From Gallionellaceae bacterium (GTDB lineage: Bacteria > Pseudomonadota > Gammaproteobacteria > Burkholderiales > Gallionellaceae): 8,523 bases of DNA. Shown in pieces: positions 1-5,695 of the stretch (within the stretch, counting starts at the first letter, position 1; the number at the start of each line of letters is the position of its first letter). The notes beneath the pieces were generated by a model. The model was not told the DNA's origin, searched no databases, and was given only the letters and a program-made list of their open reading frames with translations. The DNA is taken from assembly GCA_021731185.1 (NCBI GenBank), contig JAKFXW010000007.1, positions 1 to 8,523 of the forward strand, written 5' to 3'. The translations under genes and the position numbers were made by a program.

Positions 1-809
1 GTGTTTATGTAGAGCGCTATAAACTTCCAGCCGGCATATTGGCGATATTAGTGAATGGCGTATTTTTTGCGTTCATAATTTTCGGGGTAAGTTGGCGTGT
101 CGTACCGCCGCAGCCAATGGTGGTGGATATTTGGGAGAGTTTGCCGGAAATGGATATCGCGCCGCTTCCAGTGGAGCCGCCGCTCACCGCTCCGCCCAAA
201 GAGATACCAGAGCCAGCTAAAGTGCCCACCCCAACACAGCCTGTCCCTGTCAAGACAGTTGAGCCGACATTACCCAGCAAAGCTGAGATTGAGCTGGCAG
301 AGAAGAAAAAGAAAAAAGAAAAACAAAAGGAAGATGAGAAAGAAGCGCAGCGCCAGAAACAAGCCGAGCAGGAAGCGATGAAAGCTCTTAAGTTGCAAGA
401 GGCCGCACAAGAAGCTGAAAAAGCGCTCAAGTTGCAAGAGGCCGCACAAGAAGCTGCAAAAGCTCGCAAGCTGCAAGAGGCCGAGCAGGCGCGTGCGCAA
501 TCTGAAAAACTAGCAGCGAGCAATAGCATCGTGAATGACTATAAAGCCAGAATTCTGGCGAAAATCAAGAGCAAAATTAAATGGCCGGGCGAGGAGCGTA
601 TCACTGCTGTGTATGAGGTGACCTTATTGCCGGATGGTTCGGTGTTGGAAAGTAAGCTAATAAAACCTAGTGGAAATCCGGCCTATGATCGAGCGACAGA
701 ATCGGCTATTAAATTAGCACAACCGCTGCCGCTGCCGAAGCCACACGATCCGGCACTGTTTAGGCAATTTTTTCGTGAAATACAACTCAAATTTAGTCCC
801 ACGGAGTAA
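1..809 (+). CDS. tolA: TolA, inner-membrane anchored energy transducer of Tol-Pal (5' end cut by window)
   Basis: TolA spans the periplasm, receives proton-motive energy from TolQ-TolR and engages TolB and Pal. The frame is open to the left edge: codons from position 3 read VYVERYKLPAGI ahead of the first usable start (TTG at 39). This looks like a TolA N-terminus, so the true start lies before the window and the TTG is not the start. In visible residues there is one membrane helix at about 13-31, a proline-rich stretch at about 33-90, a Lys/Glu/Ala/Gln-rich helical domain II at about 95-180 with a 13-residue repeat, and a TolA/TonB-type C-terminal domain at about 182-268 (KSKIKWPGE, VTLLPDGSV, SGNPAYDRATESAI). 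The TAA stop at 807-809 is 3 nt before tolB, and the tolB ribosome site overlaps it. tolQ and tolR are expected just upstream. Confidence 0.95.
   Translation, partial: VYVERYKLPAGILAILVNGVFFAFIIFGVSWRVVPPQPMVVDIWESLPEMDIAPLPVEPPLTAPPKEIPEPAKVPTPTQPVPVKTVEPTLPSKAEIELAEKKKKKEKQKEDEKEAQRQKQAEQEAMKALKLQEAAQEAEKALKLQEAAQEAAKARKLQEAEQARAQSEKLAASNSIVNDYKARILAKIKSKIKWPGEERITAVYEVTLLPDGSVLESKLIKPSGNPAYDRATESAIKLAQPLPLPKPHDPALFRQFFREIQLKFSPTE
384..500 (+). repeat. 39-bp tandem repeats in tolA domain II
   Basis: Three 39-bp units lie at 384-422, 423-461 and 462-500. They encode ALKLQEAAQEAEK, ALKLQEAAQEAAK and the diverged ARKLQEAEQARAQ. Units 1 and 2 share an uninterrupted 28-nt identity (390-417 and 429-456), which suggests fairly recent slippage or unequal crossover. 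The units lengthen the helical arm that reaches across the periplasm. Thirteen residues is not a multiple of seven, so this is not a simple heptad coil. Confidence 0.85.
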
Positions 810-812
810 GAG

Positions 813-2120
813 ATGGCAAGTATAAGATTTTCGATCAATAATTTAATACATTGTCCCCTTGTGGGACGCAGTTGGGCTTTGCTTATTTTGTTGGGCACGG
901 CGTTCCCGGCGCAAGCTATTTTAACGATTGAAATTATTGGCTCGGGCGAAAATCAAATCCCAATCGCCATCGTGCCGTTTGCGGGCAATGCCGTATTGGC
1001 GAAAGATGTGAGCAAAGTGGTCACTACAGATCTGCAACGCAGTGGTCTGTTTCAGTTGACTGATCCAGCTGGCAAAGCCCCTAAAGAACCGAAGGATGTA
1101 GTCTACGCTGACTGGCCAGGTGTAGATAATCTGGTGATAGGTAGTGTACAAGCACTGCCGAATGGTCGCGTTGAAGTGAAGGTGCGGCTGCTGGATATGA
1201 ATAAGAAAAGTGAGCTGGTAGCGCAAGCGGTTTCTGCCAGAAAAGATCAGTTGCGTGCGATCAGTCATCGCGTTGCAGATTTAATTTATGAAAAATTGAC
1301 AGGGGATGCGGGCGTATTTGGAACGCGCATTGCGTATATTAATCGGCAAGGTAAGACAAATCGGCTGGTGGTGGCAGACAGTGATGGTTTTGGGGAGCAG
1401 GCAGTTTTAGTGATTGATCAGCCTATCTTGTCGCCCGCCTGGTCGCCCGATGGCAGCCACTTGGCCTACGTTACCTTTGAGATGGGTCATGCAGTGGTGT
1501 ATGCGCAGTCTTTATATACTAATCAGCGCATTGTGCTAGCTAATTTTTCCGGCAGTAATAGCGCGCCAGCCTGGTCTCCAGATGGTAAACATCTGGCACT
1601 GGTGCTGACGCGCGATGGCAGTTCGCAAATTTATCTGACTCGCTCGAATGGCAGCGAGTTGCGTCGCCTGACATTTGGTGGCAGCATTGACACCGAACCA
1701 AATTTCTCACCCGATGGGCGGCATTTACTGTTTACCTCAGATCGTGGCGGTAGCCCGCAGGTATATAGGATGTCGGTCGATGGCGGACCAGCCCAGCGAC
1801 TGACTTTCGAAGGCGGCAGTAATTTTTCGCCACGATATAGCCCTGATGGCAAAAGCTTTGTCTTTTCCCACCAGTTAGGCGGGCGCTTCTATGTTGCCGT
1901 GCATGACTTTGAAAGTAGGCAAATGCAATTGTTAACTGAGGGAGGATGGGAAAAAAAGCCTAGCTTTTCACCTAATGGGAAGTTGGTTCTGTATTCCTCT
2001 GAGGCCAAGCTTCGTGGTATATTGGCTACAGTTTCCAGTGACGGTAGAGTGAAACAGAGAATGTTCCCGCAAATTGGGGATATACGCGAGCCGATTTGGG
2101 GGCCTTTTTTAAGAAAATAA
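813..2120 (+). CDS. tolB: TolB, periplasmic beta-propeller of Tol-Pal
   Basis: TolB is the soluble periplasmic partner that binds Pal and is displaced through TolA. The product is 435 aa, the usual family length. A signal peptide covers residues 1-35 (hydrophobic core ALLILLG, cleavage after AQA). The mature N-terminus (ILTIEI) corresponds to the N-terminal strand that contacts TolA in E. coli. The alpha/beta domain is at about 36-165. The propeller at about 166-435 shows blade signatures near 207 (SPAWSPDG), 251 (APAWSPDG), 295 (EPNFSPDG), 339 (SPRYSPDG), 382 (KPSFSPNG) and 426 (EPIWGPF), spaced about 44 residues. The ATG at 813 is supported by GGAG at 803-806, six nt upstream and overlapping the tolA stop, which suggests translational coupling. 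pal follows after 20 nt. Confidence 0.98.
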   Translation: MASIRFSINNLIHCPLVGRSWALLILLGTAFPAQAILTIEIIGSGENQIPIAIVPFAGNAVLAKDVSKVVTTDLQRSGLFQLTDPAGKAPKEPKDVVYADWPGVDNLVIGSVQALPNGRVEVKVRLLDMNKKSELVAQAVSARKDQLRAISHRVADLIYEKLTGDAGVFGTRIAYINRQGKTNRLVVADSDGFGEQAVLVIDQPILSPAWSPDGSHLAYVTFEMGHAVVYAQSLYTNQRIVLANFSGSNSAPAWSPDGKHLALVLTRDGSSQIYLTRSNGSELRRLTFGGSIDTEPNFSPDGRHLLFTSDRGGSPQVYRMSVDGGPAQRLTFEGGSNFSPRYSPDGKSFVFSHQLGGRFYVAVHDFESRQMQLLTEGGWEKKPSFSPNGKLVLYSSEAKLRGILATVSSDGRVKQRMFPQIGDIREPIWGPFLRK

Positions 2121-2126
2121 CTACGC

Positions 2127-2132
2127 AAAGGA
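2127..2132 (+). promoter_or_regulatory. Ribosome binding site deciding the pal start
   Basis: AAAGGA lies 8 nt before the ATG at 2141. An in-frame GTG at 2096, inside the end of tolB, would add 15 residues ahead of the lipoprotein signal and is not credible. Confidence 0.75.
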
Positions 2133-2140
2133 TATGTGCA

Positions 2141-2770
2141 ATGAAAAAAATAGTGACTGGCATTTTACTTTTGAATCTATTGGCAGCTTGTGCCAGTGAC
2201 GAACTACCTACTGAAGAAGCAACCGCCGCTGTTGAAGAAGATACAGCTGTTATGGAAGTAGCTCCTCCGCAGAGGGCTCCAGAGATAGCCACTGAGATAG
2301 CACCGCAAATAGCTCCTGAGAGAGCAATTGAATCAATAATTGAGCCAGCAACCGAGCCAGCAACTGCTGAGCTTTTTGAGCCAACTCCCCCAGATGTTGC
2401 GATGGTTGATCCCCTGGATGATCCAAATAGTATGCTAGCTAAGCGCAGTGTGTTTCACTCGTTCGATTCGGATGCTATACAGAGCGAAAATAAAGTTATT
2501 ATTCAGGCGCATGCAAAATATTTGGCCGATAATCCAGAGCGCAAAGTCCGTGTAGAAGGCAATACAGATGAGCGTGGTAGCAGTGAATATAATTTGGCAT
2601 TGGGACAACGTCGTGCAAATGGCGTAAAGAAAATGTTGATATTGGGCGGGGCGGATGCAAACCAAGTTGAGGCAGTCAGCTTTGGCGAAGAAAAGCCTAG
2701 AGCTACCGCGCATAATGAATCTGCTTGGGCACAAAATCGTCGCACCGATATTGTCTACAGGGCAAAGTGA
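2141..2770 (+). CDS. pal: Pal, peptidoglycan-associated outer-membrane lipoprotein
   Basis: Pal anchors the outer membrane to peptidoglycan and is the cargo that Tol concentrates at the septum. The product is 209 aa. The lipoprotein signal is MKKIVTGILLLNLLAAC with the lipidated Cys at 17; Ala at +2 fits outer-membrane sorting. A long acidic Pro/Ala/Glu/Thr linker spans about 18-100 and contains repeats such as EIATEIAPQIAPE and EPATEPAT. The OmpA-like domain at about 102-209 has VEGNTDERGS (139-147, with the diaminopimelate-binding Asp), LGQRRAN (with the binding Arg), SFGEEKP and AWAQNRRTDI. The start is fixed by the signal peptide and the AAAGGA site. The linker is longer than in E. coli Pal (173 aa precursor). 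The first domain strand reads VFHSFDSDAI where relatives usually have a VYFDFD-like motif. Confidence 0.97.
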   Translation: MKKIVTGILLLNLLAACASDELPTEEATAAVEEDTAVMEVAPPQRAPEIATEIAPQIAPERAIESIIEPATEPATAELFEPTPPDVAMVDPLDDPNSMLAKRSVFHSFDSDAIQSENKVIIQAHAKYLADNPERKVRVEGNTDERGSSEYNLALGQRRANGVKKMLILGGADANQVEAVSFGEEKPRATAHNESAWAQNRRTDIVYRAK

Positions 2771-2820
2771 TTTTCTTCCAATAATTTCTTCAATTTTAGT
2801 TTGACGGGATTATTTTTAAG

Positions 2821-3948
2821 ATGAAATCGCTAGCCTTGTTGTTTTCTGGATGGGTCGTTATTGTCAGCCCTGCATTCGCAGGGCTGTTTACTGATGAGGA
2901 ATTGCCCAAAAAAATTCAGCAACTTGAGGCGAAGGTTTTAAAGTTGGAGGTTGTGAGTAGGAAACTGGAGGAAGCCAACAGGAGGTTGGAGGAAACCGAC
3001 AGGAAGTTGGAGGAAACCGACAGGAAGTTGGGAGAAACTAACAGGGTATTGGAGGAGACTGATCGGAAGCTGGGGGAAGCCTACAGAAAATTGGAGGAAG
3101 CCAAAAAATTATCGGATGAAACGAATAAGCAGCAGGCGCGTGCCGTGCTGGATTTACAAGCACAGATTGAAGCTCAAATCGCGGATACACGAGTTTTGCG
3201 CGGGCATAATGAAGAGTTAGTCCATGACTTACAAGAAGCCAAGCAACGGCAAAAAGATTTTTATGTTGATCTTGATGCGCGTCTGCGGATTTTTGAAACG
3301 GCAGCAGTAATTGAAGCGCAGGCTAAAGAGGAAGCCAGAAAGCTATTGGATGAAACCAATAAGCAACAGGCGCGTGCCATACTGAATTTACAAGCACAGA
3401 TTGAAGCTCAAATCGCAGATATACGAGTTTTTCGTGAGCATAATGAAGAGTTAGCTCATGACTTACAAGAAGCCAAGCAACAGCAAAAAGATTTTTATGT
3501 TGATCTTGATGCGCGTCTGCGGAATGTTGAAACGGCAGCAGCAATTGAAGCGCAGACTCAAAAAGATGCCATCAACGCTGAAAATCTTGCTTATAAGAGA
3601 GCACACAGCTTGCTTGCTGCTAAAAATTACACTAAAGCTATTTCTGCCATACAGGAGTTTATTAAGCAGTATCCCCAATCAGTGCGTGTTCTTAATGCCC
3701 ACTACGATCTCGGTGAAGCATATTTTCAATCCAGAGATTACAAAAAATCGCTTGTCAGTTTTCAGCGTGTGGCGGGTAGTTCTTCGCAGAACCCAAAGGT
3801 AGTCGAGGCGATGTTTCGTAGTGTGGATTGTCAGATTGAACTCAAAGACCGTGATGCAGCCAAGGGGACACTAAAAAAAATTGTCTCAAATTATCCGGGC
3901 ACAGTCGCCGCTGAAAAAGCCAGGAAACGTTTGGCAAGTCTTAAATAG
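2821..3948 (+). CDS. cpoB: CpoB (YbgF), Tol-Pal associated TPR protein with enlarged coiled coil
   Basis: CpoB is a periplasmic protein that links Tol to PBP1B-LpoB septal synthesis in E. coli. The product is 375 aa, against about 263 in E. coli. The signal peptide is residues 1-20 (cleavage after AFA, mature GLFTDEELPKK). Residues 41-96 are eight consecutive heptads of the type KLEETDR. Residues 92-169 and 170-247 are two tandem 78-aa copies of a module ending QKDFYVDLDARLR. The C-terminal TPR domain at about 258-373 begins AYKRAHSLL and contains NAHYDLGEAYFQSRDYKKSLVSFQ and a final YPGTVAAEKARKRL, typical of YbgF. The ATG at 2821 fits the signal peptide; the ribosome site is weak (GGGAT about 10 nt upstream). 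The gene lies 50 nt after pal, and its TAG stop overlaps the queE GTG by one base. The TPR part looks intact, so function is probably kept. Confidence 0.93.
   Translation: MKSLALLFSGWVVIVSPAFAGLFTDEELPKKIQQLEAKVLKLEVVSRKLEEANRRLEETDRKLEETDRKLGETNRVLEETDRKLGEAYRKLEEAKKLSDETNKQQARAVLDLQAQIEAQIADTRVLRGHNEELVHDLQEAKQRQKDFYVDLDARLRIFETAAVIEAQAKEEARKLLDETNKQQARAILNLQAQIEAQIADIRVFREHNEELAHDLQEAKQQQKDFYVDLDARLRNVETAAAIEAQTQKDAINAENLAYKRAHSLLAAKNYTKAISAIQEFIKQYPQSVRVLNAHYDLGEAYFQSRDYKKSLVSFQRVAGSSSQNPKVVEAMFRSVDCQIELKDRDAAKGTLKKIVSNYPGTVAAEKARKRLASLK
2941..3108 (+). repeat. Eight tandem 21-bp heptad repeats in cpoB
   Basis: Eight in-frame 21-bp units start at 2941, 2962, 2983, 3004, 3025, 3046, 3067 and 3088. 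They encode KLEVVSR, KLEEANR, RLEETDR, KLEETDR, KLGETNR, VLEETDR, KLGEAYR and KLEEAKK. Leu is at one core position and usually Thr or Ala at the other, with charged flanks, giving an exact seven-residue coiled-coil period. The adjacent third and fourth units are nearly identical at the DNA level, a sign of slippage-driven growth. Confidence 0.9.
3094..3561 (+). repeat. 234-bp tandem duplication inside cpoB
   Basis: Copy 1 is 3094-3327 and copy 2 is 3328-3561, in frame and directly abutting. By eye I count 22 mismatches in 234 nt (about 91% identity) in 20 codons. Fourteen of those codons change the amino acid (64 of 78 residues identical). Both copies contain DETNKQQARA, LQAQIEAQIAD, HNEEL and QKDFYVDLDARLR. 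From memory of the family, this is the conserved N-terminal oligomerisation region, normally present once. Copy 1 overlaps the last heptad unit. Confidence 0.93.
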
Positions 3949-4616
3949 TGGCAGTCACGCTATCACACCCTGCCAGCGACACGCTGCGCATCACCGAAAT
4001 TTTCTATTCGCTACAAGGCGAAACCAGCCGCGTGGGTCTACCCACCGTTTTTGTGCGTTTGACTGGTTGCCCCTTACGTTGCACTTATTGTGATACTGCG
4101 TATGCGTTTACGGGCGGGCAGAATATGTCCTTAGCCGCCATTCTCGCTGAAATTGTGCGTTATTCCACACCTTATGTAACCGTGACTGGCGGCGAGCCCC
4201 TCGCGCAGAAAAATTGCCTGCCGCTTTTGAGCGCGTTATGTGATGCGGGTTATCAAGTATCGTTGGAAACGAGTGGTGCGATGGATGTGACCGAAGTGGA
4301 TCAGCGCGTGATGAAAATATTGGATATTAAAACGCCTGCGTCGAACGAGATTGAAAAAAATTTGTGGAGTAATCTTGCTGCGCTAAAAACTCATGACGAA
4401 ATAAAATTTGTGCTGTGCGACGAGGAAGATTACACATGGGCCAAGCGCGTATTGCGTGATCGTGAATTGACGAAAATTTGCCCGGTACTATTTTCTCCCA
4501 CACACGAACAACTTTCACCCACCACCTTGGCTGATTGGATATTGCGCGATAACCTGCCCGTGCGGATGCAAATACAATTACACAAGCTGCTGTGGGGCGT
4601 GCAGTCAGGGAAGTAA
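3948..4616 (+). CDS. queE: QueE, 7-carboxy-7-deazaguanine synthase (radical SAM)
   Basis: QueE converts 6-carboxy-5,6,7,8-tetrahydropterin to 7-carboxy-7-deazaguanine, the ring-contraction step of preQ0 and queuosine synthesis in the cytoplasm. The product is 222 aa, normal for the short proteobacterial form. The N-terminal EIFYSLQGE (17-25) is a family signature. The radical-SAM cluster motif is CPLRCTYC (Cys41, 45, 48), in the standard CX3CX2C spacing. TVTGGEPL (78-85) is the SAM-binding motif. The GTG at 3948 is effectively forced: an in-frame TAA lies just upstream at 3942-3944 and the next Met is beyond the cluster motif. TAGTG overlaps the cpoB stop by one base with no clear ribosome site of its own, so translational coupling to cpoB is likely. 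queC follows after 28 nt. Confidence 0.95.
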   Translation: MAVTLSHPASDTLRITEIFYSLQGETSRVGLPTVFVRLTGCPLRCTYCDTAYAFTGGQNMSLAAILAEIVRYSTPYVTVTGGEPLAQKNCLPLLSALCDAGYQVSLETSGAMDVTEVDQRVMKILDIKTPASNEIEKNLWSNLAALKTHDEIKFVLCDEEDYTWAKRVLRDRELTKICPVLFSPTHEQLSPTTLADWILRDNLPVRMQIQLHKLLWGVQSGK

Positions 4617-4635
4617 GAAAAGCCAAATGTACCAC

Positions 4636-4640
4636 AAGGG
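4636..4640 (+). promoter_or_regulatory. Ribosome binding site deciding the queC start
   Basis: AAGGG lies 4 nt before the ATG at 4645. The alternative in-frame ATG at 4627 has its nearest purine-rich site (AGGGA, 4607-4611) 15 nt away and would add MYHKGT, which is not typical of QueC. Confidence 0.55.
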
Positions 4641-4644
4641 CACA

Positions 4645-5322
4645 ATGAAAAAAGCCGTTATATTATTGTCCGGTGGGCTGGATTCCGCCACAGTCCTGGC
4701 AATGGTGCGGCAACAGGGTTATGCATGTTACGCCTTAAGTGTTGATTACGGTCAGCGTCATCATGCTGAATTAAATGCTGCGCGGCTGGTCGCCCAAACT
4801 TTGGGTGCGGTTGAACAGCGCACTATGCAAGTGGATTTAACTGGATTGGGTGGCTCAGCCCTCACCGATAAAAATATCGCTGTGCCTACCAAAATGGCAG
4901 CAGGCATTCCTCTAACCTACGTGCCAGCGCGCAACACCATCATGTTATCGCTCGCATTAGCATGGGCCGAAGTGTTACAGTCCACAGACATATTCGTCGG
5001 GGTGAATGCGGTAGATTATTCAGGCTATCCTGACTGTCGTCCGGAGTATATTGCTGCATTTGAGAAAATGGCCAATCTCGCCACCAAGTCGGCAGTCGAA
5101 GGTCAATTTTTGACGATACATGCCCCCTTACAACACATGTCCAAGGCAGAAATTATTAAGGCAGGAATTAATTTAGGGGTTGATTTCAGTCAGACAGTGT
5201 CGTGTTACCAGGCAGATTTGGAAGGGCGCGCTTGTGCTGAATGTGATGCGTGCCGATTACGCAAGGTTGGCTTTGCACAAGCTGGAATGGCTGATGTGAC
5301 GCGTTACCGCAAGCATCAATAA
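4645..5322 (+). CDS. queC: QueC, 7-cyano-7-deazaguanine (preQ0) synthase
   Basis: QueC uses ATP and ammonia to turn 7-carboxy-7-deazaguanine, the QueE product, into preQ0. From the ATG at 4645 the product is 225 aa, normal for the family. The N-terminal PP-loop SGGLDS (9-14) binds ATP. VDYGQRHHAEL (33-43), PARNTIMLSLALAWAE (94-109) and VDYSGYPDCRPEY (123-135) are family signatures. Four zinc-ligand cysteines lie at 187, 197, 200 and 203 (SCYQ, then CAECDACRLRKVGF). It is the last gene of the plus-strand cluster. Its TAA stop falls in the loop of an imperfect hairpin (5308-5335) that abuts the tRNA promoter. The longer start at 4627 remains possible but is less likely. Confidence 0.97.
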   Translation: MKKAVILLSGGLDSATVLAMVRQQGYACYALSVDYGQRHHAELNAARLVAQTLGAVEQRTMQVDLTGLGGSALTDKNIAVPTKMAAGIPLTYVPARNTIMLSLALAWAEVLQSTDIFVGVNAVDYSGYPDCRPEYIAAFEKMANLATKSAVEGQFLTIHAPLQHMSKAEIIKAGINLGVDFSQTVSCYQADLEGRACAECDACRLRKVGFAQAGMADVTRYRKHQ

Positions 5323-5335
5323 TGATGCGCTTGCG
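5308..5335 (+). other. Imperfect hairpin over the queC stop codon
   Basis: Left arm CGCAAGCATCA (5308-5318) pairs with right arm TGATGCGCTTGCG (5323-5335) as 7 bp plus 4 bp, with a 2-nt bulge (5327-5328). The 4-nt loop (5319-5322) contains the queC TAA. No T-run follows, so it is not a standard intrinsic terminator, although it sits where the cluster's transcript should end. The tRNA promoter -35 begins at the next base. Confidence 0.5.
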
Positions 5336-5369
5336 TTGACAGGGTGGGCTAAATCAGTATAATGCGCGC
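5336..5369 (+). promoter_or_regulatory. Strong sigma70 promoter with GC discriminator for the tRNA genes
   Basis: A perfect -35 TTGACA (5336-5341) and a perfect -10 TATAAT (5358-5363) are separated by 16 bp. They are followed by GCGCGC (5364-5369), a GC-rich discriminator of the kind found at stringently controlled stable-RNA promoters. Transcription should start near 5370-5372, giving a leader of about 30 nt before tRNA-Lys. Confidence 0.9.
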
Positions 5370-5401
5370 TTCTCTACGGGACACGAGCCTTAGTGGGATA
5401 T

Positions 5402-5477
5402 GGGTCGTTAGCTCAGTCGGTAGAGCAGCGGACTTTTAATCCGTTGGTCGCCAGTTCGAATCTGGCACGACCTACCA
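5402..5477 (+). tRNA. tRNA-Lys (anticodon TTT)
   Basis: A full cloverleaf of 76 nt with encoded CCA (5475-5477). The anticodon TTT is at 5435-5437 in loop CTTTTAA, closed by stem GCGGA/TCCGT. The D-arm is GCTC/GAGC and the T-arm GCCAG-TTCGAAT-CTGGC. The acceptor pairs GGGTCGT with ACGACCT, so the terminal 1:72 pair is G-U rather than the G-C of E. coli tRNA-Lys. It lies directly downstream of the consensus promoter. Confidence 0.98.
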
Positions 5478-5560
5478 AGTTTAGAGATAGATTCTTGGTT
5501 CATCATTTGGCAGATCGTCATTTTTAGGTCGGCACCTGTTGTAAATTTTTGTAATTTATC
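5478..5560 (+). other. Spacer between the two tRNA genes
   Basis: An 83-nt AT-rich spacer with no ORF and no convincing separate promoter, so both tRNAs are probably cut from one transcript. A 6-bp inverted repeat, ACCAAG (5474-5479) and CTTGGT (5494-5499), would sequester the CCA end of the Lys precursor. It may be chance. Confidence 0.5.
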
Positions 5561-5636
5561 GCCGCTTTAGCTCAGTTGGTAGAGCAACCGCCTTGTAAGC
5601 GGTAGGTCATCAGTTCGAATCCGATAAGCGGCACCA
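5561..5636 (+). tRNA. tRNA-Thr (anticodon TGT)
   Basis: A 76-nt cloverleaf with encoded CCA (5634-5636). The acceptor GCCGCTT/AAGCGGC is perfect and the D-arm is GCTC/GAGC. The anticodon stem ACCGC/GCGGT holds loop CTTGTAA with anticodon TGT, reading ACA. The T-arm is ATCAG-TTCGAAT-CCGAT; its fourth pair (52:62) is an A-C mismatch while the other four pairs are intact. It is probably co-transcribed with tRNA-Lys. Confidence 0.97.
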
Positions 5637-5665
5637 CAGTTTTGTTACTCCTCATCTTCTTTGAC

Positions 5666-5682
5666 TCCACCATCCTGGTGGG
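5666..5682. terminator. Weak hairpin between tRNA-Thr and the convergent gene
   Basis: CCACCA (5667-5672), loop TCC and TGGTGG (5676-5681) give a 6-bp stem, extended by a T-G pair. There is no T-run on either strand, so its role as a terminator is only suggested by its position between convergent transcripts. Confidence 0.3.
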
Positions 5683-5695
5683 CGCAGATCATTGT

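Noticed and set aside
303..330. A-rich run in tolA (AAAAAAG at 312-318) as a programmed frameshift or slippage site
   Set aside because: The heptamer is in the wrong register for -1 slippage (codons are AAA AAA GAA), the A-run is only six long, and the zero frame continues into a normal TolA C-terminus.
17..529. Long minus-strand frame opposite tolA, rich in Ser, Cys, Ala and Phe
   Set aside because: Its composition is what the reverse complement of Lys/Glu/Ala/Gln codons yields; it is a shadow of tolA domain II.
39..809. TTG at 39 as the tolA start
   Set aside because: The frame stays open to the left edge and reads a typical TolA N-terminus (VERYKLPAGI), so the start is outside the window.
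2096..2140. GTG at 2096 as the pal start
   Set aside because: It would overlap tolB and place 15 residues before an otherwise complete lipoprotein signal peptide with its own ribosome site.
2771..2820. TTGACG (2801-2806) as a promoter in front of cpoB
   Set aside because: No -10-like hexamer lies at the right distance, and the gene sits within a tight co-directional cluster.
5402..5636. tRNA genes as an integration site for a genomic island
   Set aside because: No integrase, no duplicated tRNA 3' end and ordinary genes on both sides.
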